From NCBI RefSeq assembly GCF_006151805.1, contig NZ_VDDA01000003.1, forward strand, positions 1 to 64,000: DNA of 64,000 nucleotides, written 5' to 3'. A program made the translations under genes and the position numbers. The notes beneath the pieces were generated by a model, which searched no databases, was not told where the DNA came from, and saw nothing but the letters and a program-made list of their open reading frames with translations. The DNA comes from Methylobacterium terricola (GTDB lineage: Bacteria > Pseudomonadota > Alphaproteobacteria > Rhizobiales > Beijerinckiaceae). Of the stretch, positions 19,564 through 27,756 are shown piece after piece; position 1 is the stretch's first letter, and every line of letters starts with the position of its first letter.

Positions 19564-19587
19564 CCCGGGCGCCGCGCGGCGCCCGGG
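19564..19587. repeat. 24-base perfect palindrome after purB
   Basis: Two 12-base arms, CCCGGGCGCCGC and GCGGCGCCCGGG, meet directly, nine bases after the purB stop. There is no T-run. It may be a transcript-stabilising hairpin or part of a dispersed intergenic repeat family. Confidence 0.5.
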
Positions 19588-19638
19588 ATGACAGGAAGGA
19601 TTAGAGGCCCGTCCCTCAGGCCCGGCCGCCGCGCGACA

Positions 19639-19899
19639 TCACACCCGCGCCCGCGGATCGTGCCGGCCCAGGCGCTCCAGCAGGAAGTCCACCTCGGCCT
19701 TCGCCGTCGCCGACAAGCCGGCCCCGGGTTTGCGCTTCGCGTCCGACGCCAGGATGCCGAGCACGGTGAGGCCGGTCGCGCCGATCTCGCCGTAGAAATC
19801 GGTCATCCGGTCGACCGATGCCTCGTCGATGCGGCCGTCCGGGTGGAACGGGGTCGGGGCGATGGGGAAGACGCCCTTCGCGTCGGGGGTGAGCCGCAT
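19639..19899 (-). pseudogene. Remnant of a dihydrodipicolinate synthase (DapA)-family gene with internal deletion
   Basis: The 86-residue frame begins like a full DapA-family lyase (GVFPIAPTPFHPDGRIDEAS, then MTDFYGEIGATGLTVLGI). After residue 49 it jumps to a stretch that looks like the C-terminal helices of the same family (LASDAKRKPGAGLSATAKAEVDFLLERLG). The catalytic Tyr and Schiff-base Lys of the normal 300-residue barrel are absent. The simplest reading is an in-frame deletion of about 210 codons, leaving a non-functional fragment. That interpretation is from memory of the family pattern, not from an alignment. Confidence 0.6.
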
Positions 19900-20107
19900 G
19901 TCGTGCCCTCTCGCGGGCCGCCGGACGATAGGGCGTGAAACGTGCAGAGCCTAACCGCCGCGGGCGCCGGGTCCCTGCGGGACACGTGCATGATTCGGTG
20001 CAGGGCGGGGCATCCGGAATCGCGCTTGCGGCCGGGCTGCGGCTGGTGCTTCAAGGGCGACGTGTTCGTGACCGGCCGCCGCGCGGCCCCGCGAGAGGAA
20101 GACCCGC

Positions 20108-20959
20108 ATGTCCCGCATCGTCTACGTCAACGGCCGCTTCGTGCCCTTCGAGGAGGCGACGATCCCGATCATGGACCGCGGGTTCCTGTTCGCCGACGGC
20201 ATCTACGAGGTGAGCGCGGTGCTGGACGGGCGGCTCGTCGACAACGAGGCCCATCTCGCCCGCCTCGACCGCTCGCTCGGAGAGATCGGCATCCGCAATC
20301 CCCACACCATCGCCGAGTGGACGCGGCTCGAGGAGGAGCTGGTCACCCGCAACAACCTCCGGGAGGGCCTCGTCTACATGGAGGTGACCCGCGGCGTCGC
20401 CGAGCGCGACTTCGCGTTCCCGCCCGAGGGCACGCCGCCGACCGTGGTGATGTTCACCCAGGCCAAGACCGTCTCGGCGAACCCGCTCGCCGAGCGCGGC
20501 GCCAAGGTCATCTCCGTCGAGGACCTGCGCTGGAAGCGCCGGGACATCAAGTCGGTGGCGCTGCTGGCCCAGGTGCTGGCCAAGCAGCAGGCCGCCGCCG
20601 CTGGCGTCGCGGAAGCGTGGATGCACGAGGACGGCTTCGTCACCGAGGGCGGCTCCTCGACCGCCTTCATCATCACCGAGGACGGCCGCATCGTCACCCG
20701 CCCGCTCTCGACGGCGTTGCTCCCCGGCATCACCCGCCGGGCGGTGATGCGGCTTGCCGAGGAGAACGGCCTGACGGTCGAGGAGCGCGCCTTCACGATC
20801 GAGGAGGCGCTGGCCGCCGCCGAGGCGTTCTTCACCTCGGCCTCGGCCTTCGTGATGCCGGTGGTCGAGATCGACGGCAACCGGGTCGGCGGCGGCCAGC
20901 CCGGCCCGATGACCCGGCGCCTGCGCGACCTCTACCTCGACATGGCGAAGGCCGGCTGA
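20108..20959 (+). CDS. dat: D-amino-acid aminotransferase
   Basis: A 283-residue fold-type IV PLP aminotransferase. Members transfer amino groups between D-amino acids and 2-oxo acids, supplying D-Glu and D-Ala for peptidoglycan or degrading them. The N-terminal YVNGRFVPFEEATIPIMDRG and FADGIYEV segments, the PLP lysine in RRDIKSVALLAQ (about residue 146), and the cofactor-phosphate segment TEGGSSTAFIIT fit Dat better than the branched-chain enzyme IlvE. A GAGGAAG ribosome site precedes the ATG. An ADC lyase assignment is less likely because of the YVNG...FADG pattern. Confidence 0.85.
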   Translation: MSRIVYVNGRFVPFEEATIPIMDRGFLFADGIYEVSAVLDGRLVDNEAHLARLDRSLGEIGIRNPHTIAEWTRLEEELVTRNNLREGLVYMEVTRGVAERDFAFPPEGTPPTVVMFTQAKTVSANPLAERGAKVISVEDLRWKRRDIKSVALLAQVLAKQQAAAAGVAEAWMHEDGFVTEGGSSTAFIITEDGRIVTRPLSTALLPGITRRAVMRLAEENGLTVEERAFTIEEALAAAEAFFTSASAFVMPVVEIDGNRVGGGQPGPMTRRLRDLYLDMAKAG

Positions 20960-21797
20960 GCCGATCTCGCAAAGGCGGTGACGGCTTTTGCGACAGAGAT
21001 CGGCGGCCAGCCGAGATCCGGAACGGACGACGCGTTGGCCTGCCGGCGCGGGCCTGCCGAGAGCGGCGCCCGATCGCGTTGCCACCGGACGCTGATCTGG
21101 AGCTTGGTCCGACGATGCGGGATGCCGCTTCGTCGGACGAGGCGCCGGCATCGGAGCATCGGACGCCCGCCCCGGCCTCGACCTGCGTTCCGCCCGCCGG
21201 GTCTTCTACGTCGCGACGCCGCGAAAATGCAAAATCGATGGAATATGACGATAATAACATTATAATAATAGCCGTAGATCGTATTTGATTTGATTGGCGC
21301 GGCGGGCCATGGAATATTTCGTCGTGCGTGTGCCTGGTCGGCCAGGAGAGTCTCGCACCGGGCACGGCGACGTCATCGAGCCGGATCAGCCCGGCTCGAA
21401 AGATCATGGTCATCGACAGGGCCGGCCTTCGTCCGGGGGTCGGATCTGGCGACGGCACGACGTTCGACGGAGGCATGATCCGTCGTCACGCCTCGTGCGG
21501 GCATTTTGGGCGGGCGAGGCCCGGGCGATCGATCGGCAGAGCCACGCCCTGCGCGCCGAGGCAGGCCGCTGCTCGTCTCCGCCTCCCGCGGCGAGATCCA
21601 GGCCGTCGGCGAGCGCGCGTCCCTGTTCCGGCGCATCGCGGCCGGCGGGCGGGTCGCCCATGTGAGGGGCCTGCTCTCCCGCGGATGACGCCTCGGCCGC
21701 GCGCCGCCTGCGGTCGCGCGCGTCGAACCAAGACCTCCCACGGCATGCCTTCACCGGACAAGACGTCAGCGGACAAGACTTCGGGGTTCTCGCGGCC
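20960..21797. other. Long non-coding stretch, no gene recognised
   Basis: About 840 bases between dat and the protease gene. Several open frames exist, but their translations are Arg/Pro/Ala-rich with no family resemblance or ribosome site. A short AT-rich patch (21232-21295) stands out. It could hold a promoter or a decayed gene; I saw no RNA gene. Confidence 0.5.
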
Positions 21798-22604
21798 ATG
21801 ATCCATCCGAGACGGCGCATCGTGGCTGTGGCGACGCTCGTCGCGGCCCTGTCGGGTCCCGCCACGGCCGGGGACCGACGGGTGGCCGCCCTCTATCCGC
21901 AGGATGGCCGCCGGGCGATGAGCGGTGCGGATTACGCCCGGTATCCCGGTGCGGGGATCCTGTTCTGCCGCGACGCCTCGGGCGTGCCGAAGCGGGCCGC
22001 CGCCGCCTGGCTGATCGCCGGGCCGCGGACCGTCATGCTCAACGCCCACAATTTCCGCAGCAAGCGGCTCGCCGTCACCCGCGCGGTCGCGGACTGCTTC
22101 TTCCAGATCGCCGGCCGCAACTACGATTTCGAGCCGGAGAGCCTGCAGCTCGGCGTCCGGCCCGGCGCGGAGGCGCTGCACATCACCGACGACTGGGCGC
22201 TGCTCCACCTCACGGAGCCCGTCACGGCAGCGGCGGCCCAGCCGGCCCCCGAGGCGCCGCTGGGGCTTCCCACCGGAAGCGAGGCCGTCGCGGTGACGAT
22301 GGTCTCGCCGGCCGGCCACGAGAATTTCGGCAGCGCGACCAGCCTCGAAGCCTGCACCATCCGGCAGATCGACCCGCCGGGCGAGGACGGCATCCGGCAG
22401 GCCCGGCACGATTGCAACAACGGCTATGGCGGATCGGGCTCCGGGCTGTTCGATGCCGCAGGCCGCCTGATCGCGATGCAGAGCGCGTCCCTGTCGATGA
22501 ATTCCCGCCGCCCCTACGACGGCGAGTTCCATTACGGCTCGGCCCTGCTGCTCGAGGGCGCCCTTGCCGAGGCCCTGCGCGCGGCGGTCCGCCGGCCCCG
22601 GTGA
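21798..22604 (+). CDS. Secreted trypsin-like serine protease with variant active-site motif
   Basis: A 268-residue protein with a signal peptide (MIHPRRRIVAVATLVAALSG, cleavage near PATAG). The order of the S1-protease triad is visible. The His is in VMLNAHNF (where chymotrypsins have TAAHC), the Asp in ITDDWALLHL, and the Ser in NGYGGSGSGLFDA (where classic members have GDSGGPL). The triad therefore looks intact, but the serine loop is a GGSGSG variant, as in some Glu-specific and V8-like relatives. Four to five cysteines could form disulfides. It converges on the last gene after the mxa cluster. Confidence 0.7.
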   Translation: MIHPRRRIVAVATLVAALSGPATAGDRRVAALYPQDGRRAMSGADYARYPGAGILFCRDASGVPKRAAAAWLIAGPRTVMLNAHNFRSKRLAVTRAVADCFFQIAGRNYDFEPESLQLGVRPGAEALHITDDWALLHLTEPVTAAAAQPAPEAPLGLPTGSEAVAVTMVSPAGHENFGSATSLEACTIRQIDPPGEDGIRQARHDCNNGYGGSGSGLFDAAGRLIAMQSASLSMNSRRPYDGEFHYGSALLLEGALAEALRAAVRRPR

Positions 22605-22648
22605 CCTTTCAGCCGATCGGTCGGCGAGGATCGGTCGGCCGAGACCGG

Positions 22649-23002
22649 TCAGCCCGGCCCGATCAGGCCGGGCACCACCGTTCCGCCCGGGCCGAAGCGC
22701 TCCTGCGCCCGGCGGCAGCTCGCCTCCGGGTCCTTCTGGTAGGCCTGGGTGTAGGCGGCCGAGCGGATCAGCGCCTCGCCGTGGGACAGGGCCGCGAGAT
22801 CGGTGCCGAGCCGTTCCACGACCTCGCGGAGCCGGGCGTAATCCGGCTTGGTGCCGGGACAGGATTCGGCCACGAACCGGACCAGGCCGGCGAGCTTGAC
22901 GGCATCGTTGCTGATGGCGGCCGTGTCGACCGGGCCGGGAGCCTCGGCGGCCCCGGCCGCGGTGAGCGTGAGGGCGAGGAGCGGCAGGACGTGACGGATC
23001 AA
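22649..23002 (-). CDS. Small exported protein at the end of the mxa region, function unknown
   Basis: About 117 residues with an N-terminal signal peptide (LPLLALTLTAAGAAEA). The mature part is helical with two cysteines (ESCPGTKP, ASCRRAQ) and a tail PGGTVVPGLIGPG. TTG 23002 is chosen because AGAAGGAG lies seven bases upstream; tandem ATGs at 23026 have no visible ribosome site. It lies about 100 bases beyond the last coupled mxa-region gene on the same strand and might be co-transcribed. In M. extorquens the response regulator mxaB is listed at the end of the cluster, and this protein does not resemble one. Confidence 0.6.
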   Translation of the reverse strand: MIRHVLPLLALTLTAAGAAEAPGPVDTAAISNDAVKLAGLVRFVAESCPGTKPDYARLREVVERLGTDLAALSHGEALIRSAAYTQAYQKDPEASCRRAQERFGPGGTVVPGLIGPG

Positions 23003-23105
23003 AGACAGGCTCCTTCTCTGCATCATTCGCCGAAGCGGTCACCGGTTCGGCGGCGAAATCGAAGCAACACCGGAAAGCTCCGCGGCATCACCCGTGCGCC
23101 TCCGC

Positions 23106-23639
23106 TCAGGGGAGGGCGGTCGCGGCGTCGTCGCCCTGCGCGCCGTAGCGCTCCCGGAGACGGTCGAGGGCGGCGCGATGGTCGGCTCCGCCGGCCCGCA
23201 GGGTGACGTAGTGCTGGCACAGGCTGCCGTAGAGCTGCCGGCGCCCGGTCGGCGCCGCGACCGCGATCAGCCCGGAGATCAGCGCCTCGGGGACCGGCGC
23301 GTCGGCCATCATGCCGGCCACCTGCGCGGTACGGTTGGCGATCATGCGCGGATCCTCGATGAACAGCGGCCGGGCCCGCGCCAACGCCGCCCGCAAGGTC
23401 GTCACGGCGGCCTCGTCCGCCGCCACCGGCCGTCCGGCGGCGCGGGCGGCGAGCCAGCGGGCGGGATCGGTGCGGTCGTCCGGCGTCAGCCAGCCGGACC
23501 GGGCGCCGTCGTCGCGGCGGGCGACGATGGCGGCAGGGGCCTCGTCCCGGACCTCGCCCCGGGCCTCCTCGCGGGCCGGGCCGTCGCCGCAGGCGACGAG
23601 CAGCGCGAGGACCAGGGGGGCGGCCGGTCCCGGCCTCAC
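23106..23639 (-). CDS. Putative lipoprotein of the mxa cluster (mxaH position)
   Basis: A 177-residue protein with a lipobox LLVACG (Cys near residue 17), so a probable membrane-anchored periplasmic lipoprotein. The mature region is helical (ADEAAVTTLRAALARARPLF, IANRTAQVAGMMADAPVP, QLYGSLCQHYVTL). GTG 23639 overlaps the upstream stop as GTGA, placing it in the mxa transcript. By order (after D and the propeller protein) it takes the position of mxaH, a gene of unknown function in M. extorquens. Homology to MxaH itself cannot be confirmed from the sequence alone. Confidence 0.65.
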   Translation of the reverse strand: MRPGPAAPLVLALLVACGDGPAREEARGEVRDEAPAAIVARRDDGARSGWLTPDDRTDPARWLAARAAGRPVAADEAAVTTLRAALARARPLFIEDPRMIANRTAQVAGMMADAPVPEALISGLIAVAAPTGRRQLYGSLCQHYVTLRAGGADHRAALDRLRERYGAQGDDAATALP

Positions 23640-24574
23640 CGGAGGGAGGCCGCGAGGCCGCGGGGGCCGTCGGCCAGGGGCAGCCGCGCCAGTTCCCGGC
23701 GCGACCGGGGGTCGACGAGGGAGAGATCGCCGGAGAACCAGTTGGCGACGGCCACCCGGCCATCCTCCAGCGCCAGCACGCCCTCGGGATAGCGGCCGAC
23801 CGGGATCTCGCCGTCCGGTGCCAGGCGCTCGGCCGACAGCAGGGCGACGCTGCCGGCATGCTGGCGGCTCACCACGACCGTGCGCCCGTCCGCCGTCACG
23901 GCGACGCCGTAGGGCATCGCCCCTACCGGCACGGTGGCGACCGGGGCGAGCGTCCGGGCATCGATCACCGTGAGGTCGTTGCTGCGCACGTTCGCCACGT
24001 AGAGCCGGCCCCCGTCGGGGCCGAGCGCCAGGGCGAAGGGGCCGTCGCCGGTCGGCGCGGTGCCGGTCACCCGCATCCCGGCGGTGTCGATCGCGACGAT
24101 CCGGCGATGCTCGCGGTCGGCGACGTAGAGGCGCGCGCCCGTCCGGTCCAGGGCGAGGCCCGCGGGTTCGGGGACCGGCACGGCCGGGCCGCTGGCCTCG
24201 CCGGTGCGGGGATCGCGCCGCACCACCTCGCCCCGGCGCCAATCGCCGACATAGAGCGCCGACCCGTCGGGCGCGGCGGCGATGCCGAAGGGCGAGCCCG
24301 GATGGTCCAGGCGGGCGATCACCCGTCCGGCGGGCCCGTCGATCACCGAGATCGCCCTGTGGTCGGGATGGGTGACGTAGATCCGTCCCCCCGGCCCCGT
24401 CGCGAGCCCCGCCGGGCCGGGCCCGACCGGGATGGCGGCGATCACCCGGGGGGACGCAGGATCGATGCGCGACACCACCCCGCCATCCTGGCTCGCGACG
24501 TAGATCTCGGCCGCGACTGCAGCGGGGGCCCAGGCCGGGGCGGCGACCAGGGCGGCAAGGAGCGCCCGCCTCAC
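23636..24574 (-). CDS. Periplasmic YVTN beta-propeller protein of the mxa cluster (mxaE position)
   Basis: A 312-residue exported protein with a signal peptide (ALLAALVAAPAWAPAAVAAE). About seven YVTN/NHL-type blades of near 42 residues follow, each with repeated xxLYVAD/xxIYVTH and SVID/AIDT motifs (IYVTHPDHRAISVID, LYVADREHRRIVAID, LYVANVRSNDLTVID). Such propellers often accompany PQQ dehydrogenases. GTG 24574 overlaps the mxaD stop (GTGA). By gene order it stands at the position of mxaE. The exact role is unknown; assistance to dehydrogenase assembly or electron transfer is a guess from context. Confidence 0.75.
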   Translation of the reverse strand: MRRALLAALVAAPAWAPAAVAAEIYVASQDGGVVSRIDPASPRVIAAIPVGPGPAGLATGPGGRIYVTHPDHRAISVIDGPAGRVIARLDHPGSPFGIAAAPDGSALYVGDWRRGEVVRRDPRTGEASGPAVPVPEPAGLALDRTGARLYVADREHRRIVAIDTAGMRVTGTAPTGDGPFALALGPDGGRLYVANVRSNDLTVIDARTLAPVATVPVGAMPYGVAVTADGRTVVVSRQHAGSVALLSAERLAPDGEIPVGRYPEGVLALEDGRVAVANWFSGDLSLVDPRSRRELARLPLADGPRGLAASLR

Positions 24575-25122
24575 CGGCCGCCCTCGACCTTGGCCCTCAG
24601 CCCGGCGAGACCCGCCTCGATATACGCCTTCATGGCGGCCCGGCCGGCCTCGTCGCTCAAGTCCTCCGGCGGCTCGTTGCCGGTATCGCCGCGGTAGAAC
24701 CGCCCGAACCAGGCGACCTTGCTGCCCGTTCCCTCCGGCGTCACCGTGAGGGTGGCCGAGTAGGACGAGACCGGCAGAGCCTTCAGGTCGGGATCGTCGA
24801 GGCGGTACGAGTAGCTGCGCCGGGCCGCGTCGTACTCGTCGAGGCTCTCGTGCAGGACGCCGCCGTTCCGGAGCGTCAGGGTCCGGGTGTCGCCGTTCCT
24901 GGTGCCGTCGCCTTTGCCCGTGCCGCGCGCGACGAGCGGGTGCCAACCGGCGATGTCCGCGAAATGGCCGGCGACGGCCCAGACCTTGTCGGGCGGGGCC
25001 GCGAGGGTGACGGTAGCCTCGATCTTCTGCGGGGTCGGCCCGTGGGCGAGGACGGTCGTTGCGACGCCGAGCGCCGCCGCGCCGACGAGGCCGCCGAACA
25101 GGGAATCGTGGAACCGGCGCAT
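24571..25122 (-). CDS. mxaD: MxaD, periplasmic SRPBCC-family methanol oxidation protein
   Basis: A 183-residue protein with a signal peptide (GLVGAAALGVATTVLAHG) and an SRPBCC (Bet v1-like) fold. The pattern is ATVTLAAPPDKVWAVAGHFADIAGWHP, then beta strands and a C-terminal helix AAMKAYIEAGLAGLRAK. In M. extorquens the 17-kDa MxaD stimulates interaction between methanol dehydrogenase and cytochrome cL. It starts two bases after mxaL ends and overlaps the propeller gene by four bases. Confidence 0.88.
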   Translation of the reverse strand: MRRFHDSLFGGLVGAAALGVATTVLAHGPTPQKIEATVTLAAPPDKVWAVAGHFADIAGWHPLVARGTGKGDGTRNGDTRTLTLRNGGVLHESLDEYDAARRSYSYRLDDPDLKALPVSSYSATLTVTPEGTGSKVAWFGRFYRGDTGNEPPEDLSDEAGRAAMKAYIEAGLAGLRAKVEGGR

Positions 25123-25124
25123 GC

Positions 25125-26120
25125 TTACGCTCCGTGACGAAGGCGGGAGACGGTCTCGCGCAGGCGGATGTGCCAGGGCAGGAGACCGAACAGGACGAGG
25201 AGGGCGGCGAGCGCCGCGGCGCCGAGGACCGGGCGCAGGTCGAGCCGGACCGGGCGCGACCGCGTCGTCGCCGCCGCCGTGAGGGCCTCCGCGAGGCCGC
25301 CCGGCGCATCGAGGGGCGCGTAGGCGAGGCCGGTCTCGGCCGCGAGCCCGCGCAGGTAGGCGTCGCGCACCGAGGACAGGTGCTCCTGGCCGGGCGCGGC
25401 ATGGGACCCGAAGGGGGCGTTGCGCGGGTTGTAGCCCTCGCGGTGCTCGGCCTCCGGTGGCGGCGGGCCGAAGCGGTTCTCGTGCGGCACGTCCTCCGCC
25501 CCATAGAAGCCGATCTCGCGGCCGCGATCGTCGTAGCGGGGGATCGGCACCGGGCTGTGCCCGCCGGCTCCGACGATCAGCCCGCGCACCGCCCCCGGCT
25601 TGCCCTCGAAGGCGGGACCGCCGCGGGCCGGCAGGGGCGGCGCCTCGTGGCCGTCGGTGACGAAGACGAGGTCGCTGCCGAGATCCCCCGCCAGCGCGAT
25701 CGCCCGGAACAGGCCCGCGGCGATCCGGCTGTCCCCCTCCCAGCCCATGCGCCAGTCGAGGCCCGCGAGGGCGCCGTCGAGGGCGCCGAAATCGGCGCAG
25801 GTCTCGATCGGCTCGAACAGCAGGAAGGCGCGCCGCTCCGCGAACAGCCCGAGGCCGAGGCGCGAGCCGCAGGGCAAGGCCGCCGCGAGGCCCCGCAAGG
25901 TCGCCTTGGCCTTGTCGAGCCGGCTCGCCGGCTTGCCGTCGAGGCGCTCGTCGCGGGTGTTCATGCTGCCGGTGATGTCGATCACCACCACGGCCTCGAC
26001 GCGCGGCCCGGTGACGGGCAGGGACGGCACCAGACCTGTGAGCGCCGTGAGGGCGAGCGCGCCGGCCAGCAGCTGCCCGCGTGCGTGGCCGAGGAGCCGC
26101 GCGAGAGGTGGCGGGCTCAC
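25125..26120 (-). CDS. mxaL: MxaL, VWA-domain methanol dehydrogenase maturation protein
   Basis: A 331-residue membrane-anchored protein. An N-terminal hydrophobic helix leads into a von Willebrand A domain whose metal-ion site DITGSMN (Asp48, Ser52) is intact. A second motif DLVFVTDGHEAPP marks the other face of the site. A C-terminal membrane helix (LGAAALAALLVLFGLLPWHI) anchors it, leaving the VWA domain in the periplasm. MxaL is one of the proteins (with A, C, K) needed for calcium insertion into the dehydrogenase. It overlaps mxaK by four bases. Confidence 0.9.
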   Translation of the reverse strand: MSPPPLARLLGHARGQLLAGALALTALTGLVPSLPVTGPRVEAVVVIDITGSMNTRDERLDGKPASRLDKAKATLRGLAAALPCGSRLGLGLFAERRAFLLFEPIETCADFGALDGALAGLDWRMGWEGDSRIAAGLFRAIALAGDLGSDLVFVTDGHEAPPLPARGGPAFEGKPGAVRGLIVGAGGHSPVPIPRYDDRGREIGFYGAEDVPHENRFGPPPPEAEHREGYNPRNAPFGSHAAPGQEHLSSVRDAYLRGLAAETGLAYAPLDAPGGLAEALTAAATTRSRPVRLDLRPVLGAAALAALLVLFGLLPWHIRLRETVSRLRHGA

Positions 26121-26716
26121 GGCAGCCCCCGCGGCTGGCCCGGAATGTCGGTCCAGATCGTCTTCGGATCGGCTTGCATCTCCTCGCCCTGCTCGCGCCC
26201 GCGCTCGGGGAAGTCGCGCACGAGGCGCGAAGCGACGTCGAGGTTGAACTTGGCGTCCCAGGCCTCCGGCCGGAGCGTCAGGGCGCGGCGATAGGCTTGG
26301 CGGGCGAGCCCGACGAGCGGCGTGGCCCGCTCGAGGTCGCCCGCCTCCAGCCTGGCGAAGGCCTGCCGCAGCCGTGCATTGCCGAGGGCGATCTGCGCCA
26401 GCGCGCGCAGGGCCGGCGCGCCGCCGCCGTCGAGGGCGGCGGTCAGGGGCTCGGCCTCGTCGAGCCTGTCGCGGGCGGCGAGGAAGCGGATGCGGGCGAG
26501 CAGCAGTTCCGGGACGGCGTCGGCGGCCACCGGGCGGTCCTGGCCGGCCTCGAGCGCCGCGATGGCGCGGTTGGCGTTCCCGTCGCGCCAGGCGAGGCCG
26601 GCGCAGGCGAGCGCCTCCGCGGCAGCGGCGAGCGGCAGGCCGACGAGCAGGACCGGCCGCACGGGCCCCCAGGCCCGGCGCAGGACGCGCGCGAGGGTGA
26701 ATCGGGTCGTGGTCAT
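26117..26716 (-). CDS. mxaK: MxaK, methanol dehydrogenase maturation protein
   Basis: A 199-residue protein with one N-terminal membrane helix (VRPVLLVGLPLAAAAEALAC) and a periplasmic alpha-helical region resembling tetratricopeptide repeats (ADAVPELLLARIRFLAARDRLDEAEPL, LALGNARLRQAFARLEAGDLE, AYRRALTLRPEAWDAKFNL). It belongs to the set mxaA/C/K/L required for making active calcium-containing methanol dehydrogenase. It starts at ATG 26716, overlapping the mxaC stop as ATGA. Two VWA proteins flank it (MxaC, MxaL), as in the BatA-E type clusters. Confidence 0.85.
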   Translation of the reverse strand: MTTTRFTLARVLRRAWGPVRPVLLVGLPLAAAAEALACAGLAWRDGNANRAIAALEAGQDRPVAADAVPELLLARIRFLAARDRLDEAEPLTAALDGGGAPALRALAQIALGNARLRQAFARLEAGDLERATPLVGLARQAYRRALTLRPEAWDAKFNLDVASRLVRDFPERGREQGEEMQADPKTIWTDIPGQPRGLP

Positions 26717-27756
26717 GCGGCGCGCCTGGTCTCGCGGGATGCCGCCGGGCGGGAAGCGGGGCGGCGGGTCGCCAGGTCGGTCTCGATGAGCGTGCCGGCG
26801 AGGAGCAGGCCCATCGCCAGGGCGGCGAGGCCGTAGGCGAGCCCGGTGAGATCGCGCTGCGGACGCCGCTCGGCGTAGGAGATCGGCTTGCGTTCCTGGC
26901 GGTCGATCTCGCGGATCGCCGCTTCCACCGCCTGGGCGCTCTCGGCCTCGAAGGCGCGGTAGGGCACGCCGAGGCTCTTGAAGAACAGGTCGAGGTGGCG
27001 CTCGGGCGCCGCCTGCGGCGTGTCCTCGCCCGCCGGGCGGTCGGCGAGGCCCGGGGAACCGGCGGTGCGCAGGAACAGCCAGTACAGGGTCGGGCGGATC
27101 TTGGCGAAGTCCTCCCGCAGGGTGGGCTGGACGCGCCGGTCGATGACCGCGGCGCCGTCCGAGACCAGGAGCAGCACGCGCGAGGCCTGCGGCGCGCCGG
27201 TGCCGAACTGCGCCAGCGCCAGGCCGAGGCCGCGGGCGACGTTGGTCGCCTCGAGGCCGGGCCGGTCGATCGCCCGGATCGCCGCCCGTACGGCGTCGTG
27301 GCGGTCGGTCATCGGCAGCACCGCCATCGGCGAGGTCGAGAAGGCCGAGACCGCGACGAGATCGTGCGCCCGGCGGCCGACGAACCCGTCGAGGATCCGC
27401 CGCGAGGCAGCGGCCTTCGATTCCTCCGCGCCCGAGGGCTGCCTGCCGGCGAAGGTCTCGTTCATGCTGCCGCTGCGGTCGACGAGGAGCGAGATCTGGG
27501 CCCCCTCCCCCGTGCGCGCCAGGCTCTCGCCGGCCAGGTGCGGTCCGGAGAGGGCGATGACCAGGAACCCGATCCCCGCCATGCCGGCCAGCGTCAGCAC
27601 CGCATCGACGAGCCGCGACAGCCCGTCGGCCGGCACCATCGCCAGCGATGGGATCGGGACGCGCCGCTGGGCCGAGGCGGCGAGCGGCAGGAGCGCCAGC
27701 GGCAGCAGCCACAGCCAGGCCGGCGCCGTCACCCCGAAGCGGGCGAGGACGGTCAT
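26713..27756 (-). CDS. mxaC: MxaC, VWA-domain methanol dehydrogenase maturation protein
   Basis: A 347-residue membrane protein with N-terminal hydrophobic segments (WLWLLPLALLPLAAS and LTLAGMAGIGFLVIALSG). A VWA domain follows whose metal site DRSGSMN (Asp93, Ser95, Ser97) is complete, with a Thr in the LEATNVARGLGLAL loop and the DG of LLLVSDGAAV. A C-terminal membrane helix (LTGLAYGLAALAMGLLLAG) is present. It is the BatA/BatB-like partner of MxaL in calcium insertion. It starts at ATG 27756 with a four-base overlap of mxaA. Confidence 0.9.
   Translation of the reverse strand: MTVLARFGVTAPAWLWLLPLALLPLAASAQRRVPIPSLAMVPADGLSRLVDAVLTLAGMAGIGFLVIALSGPHLAGESLARTGEGAQISLLVDRSGSMNETFAGRQPSGAEESKAAASRRILDGFVGRRAHDLVAVSAFSTSPMAVLPMTDRHDAVRAAIRAIDRPGLEATNVARGLGLALAQFGTGAPQASRVLLLVSDGAAVIDRRVQPTLREDFAKIRPTLYWLFLRTAGSPGLADRPAGEDTPQAAPERHLDLFFKSLGVPYRAFEAESAQAVEAAIREIDRQERKPISYAERRPQRDLTGLAYGLAALAMGLLLAGTLIETDLATRRPASRPAASRETRRAA

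Noticed and set aside
20960..21797. Several open frames between dat and the protease gene
   Set aside because: They overlap each other on both strands, are Arg/Pro-rich and show no ribosome site or family resemblance.
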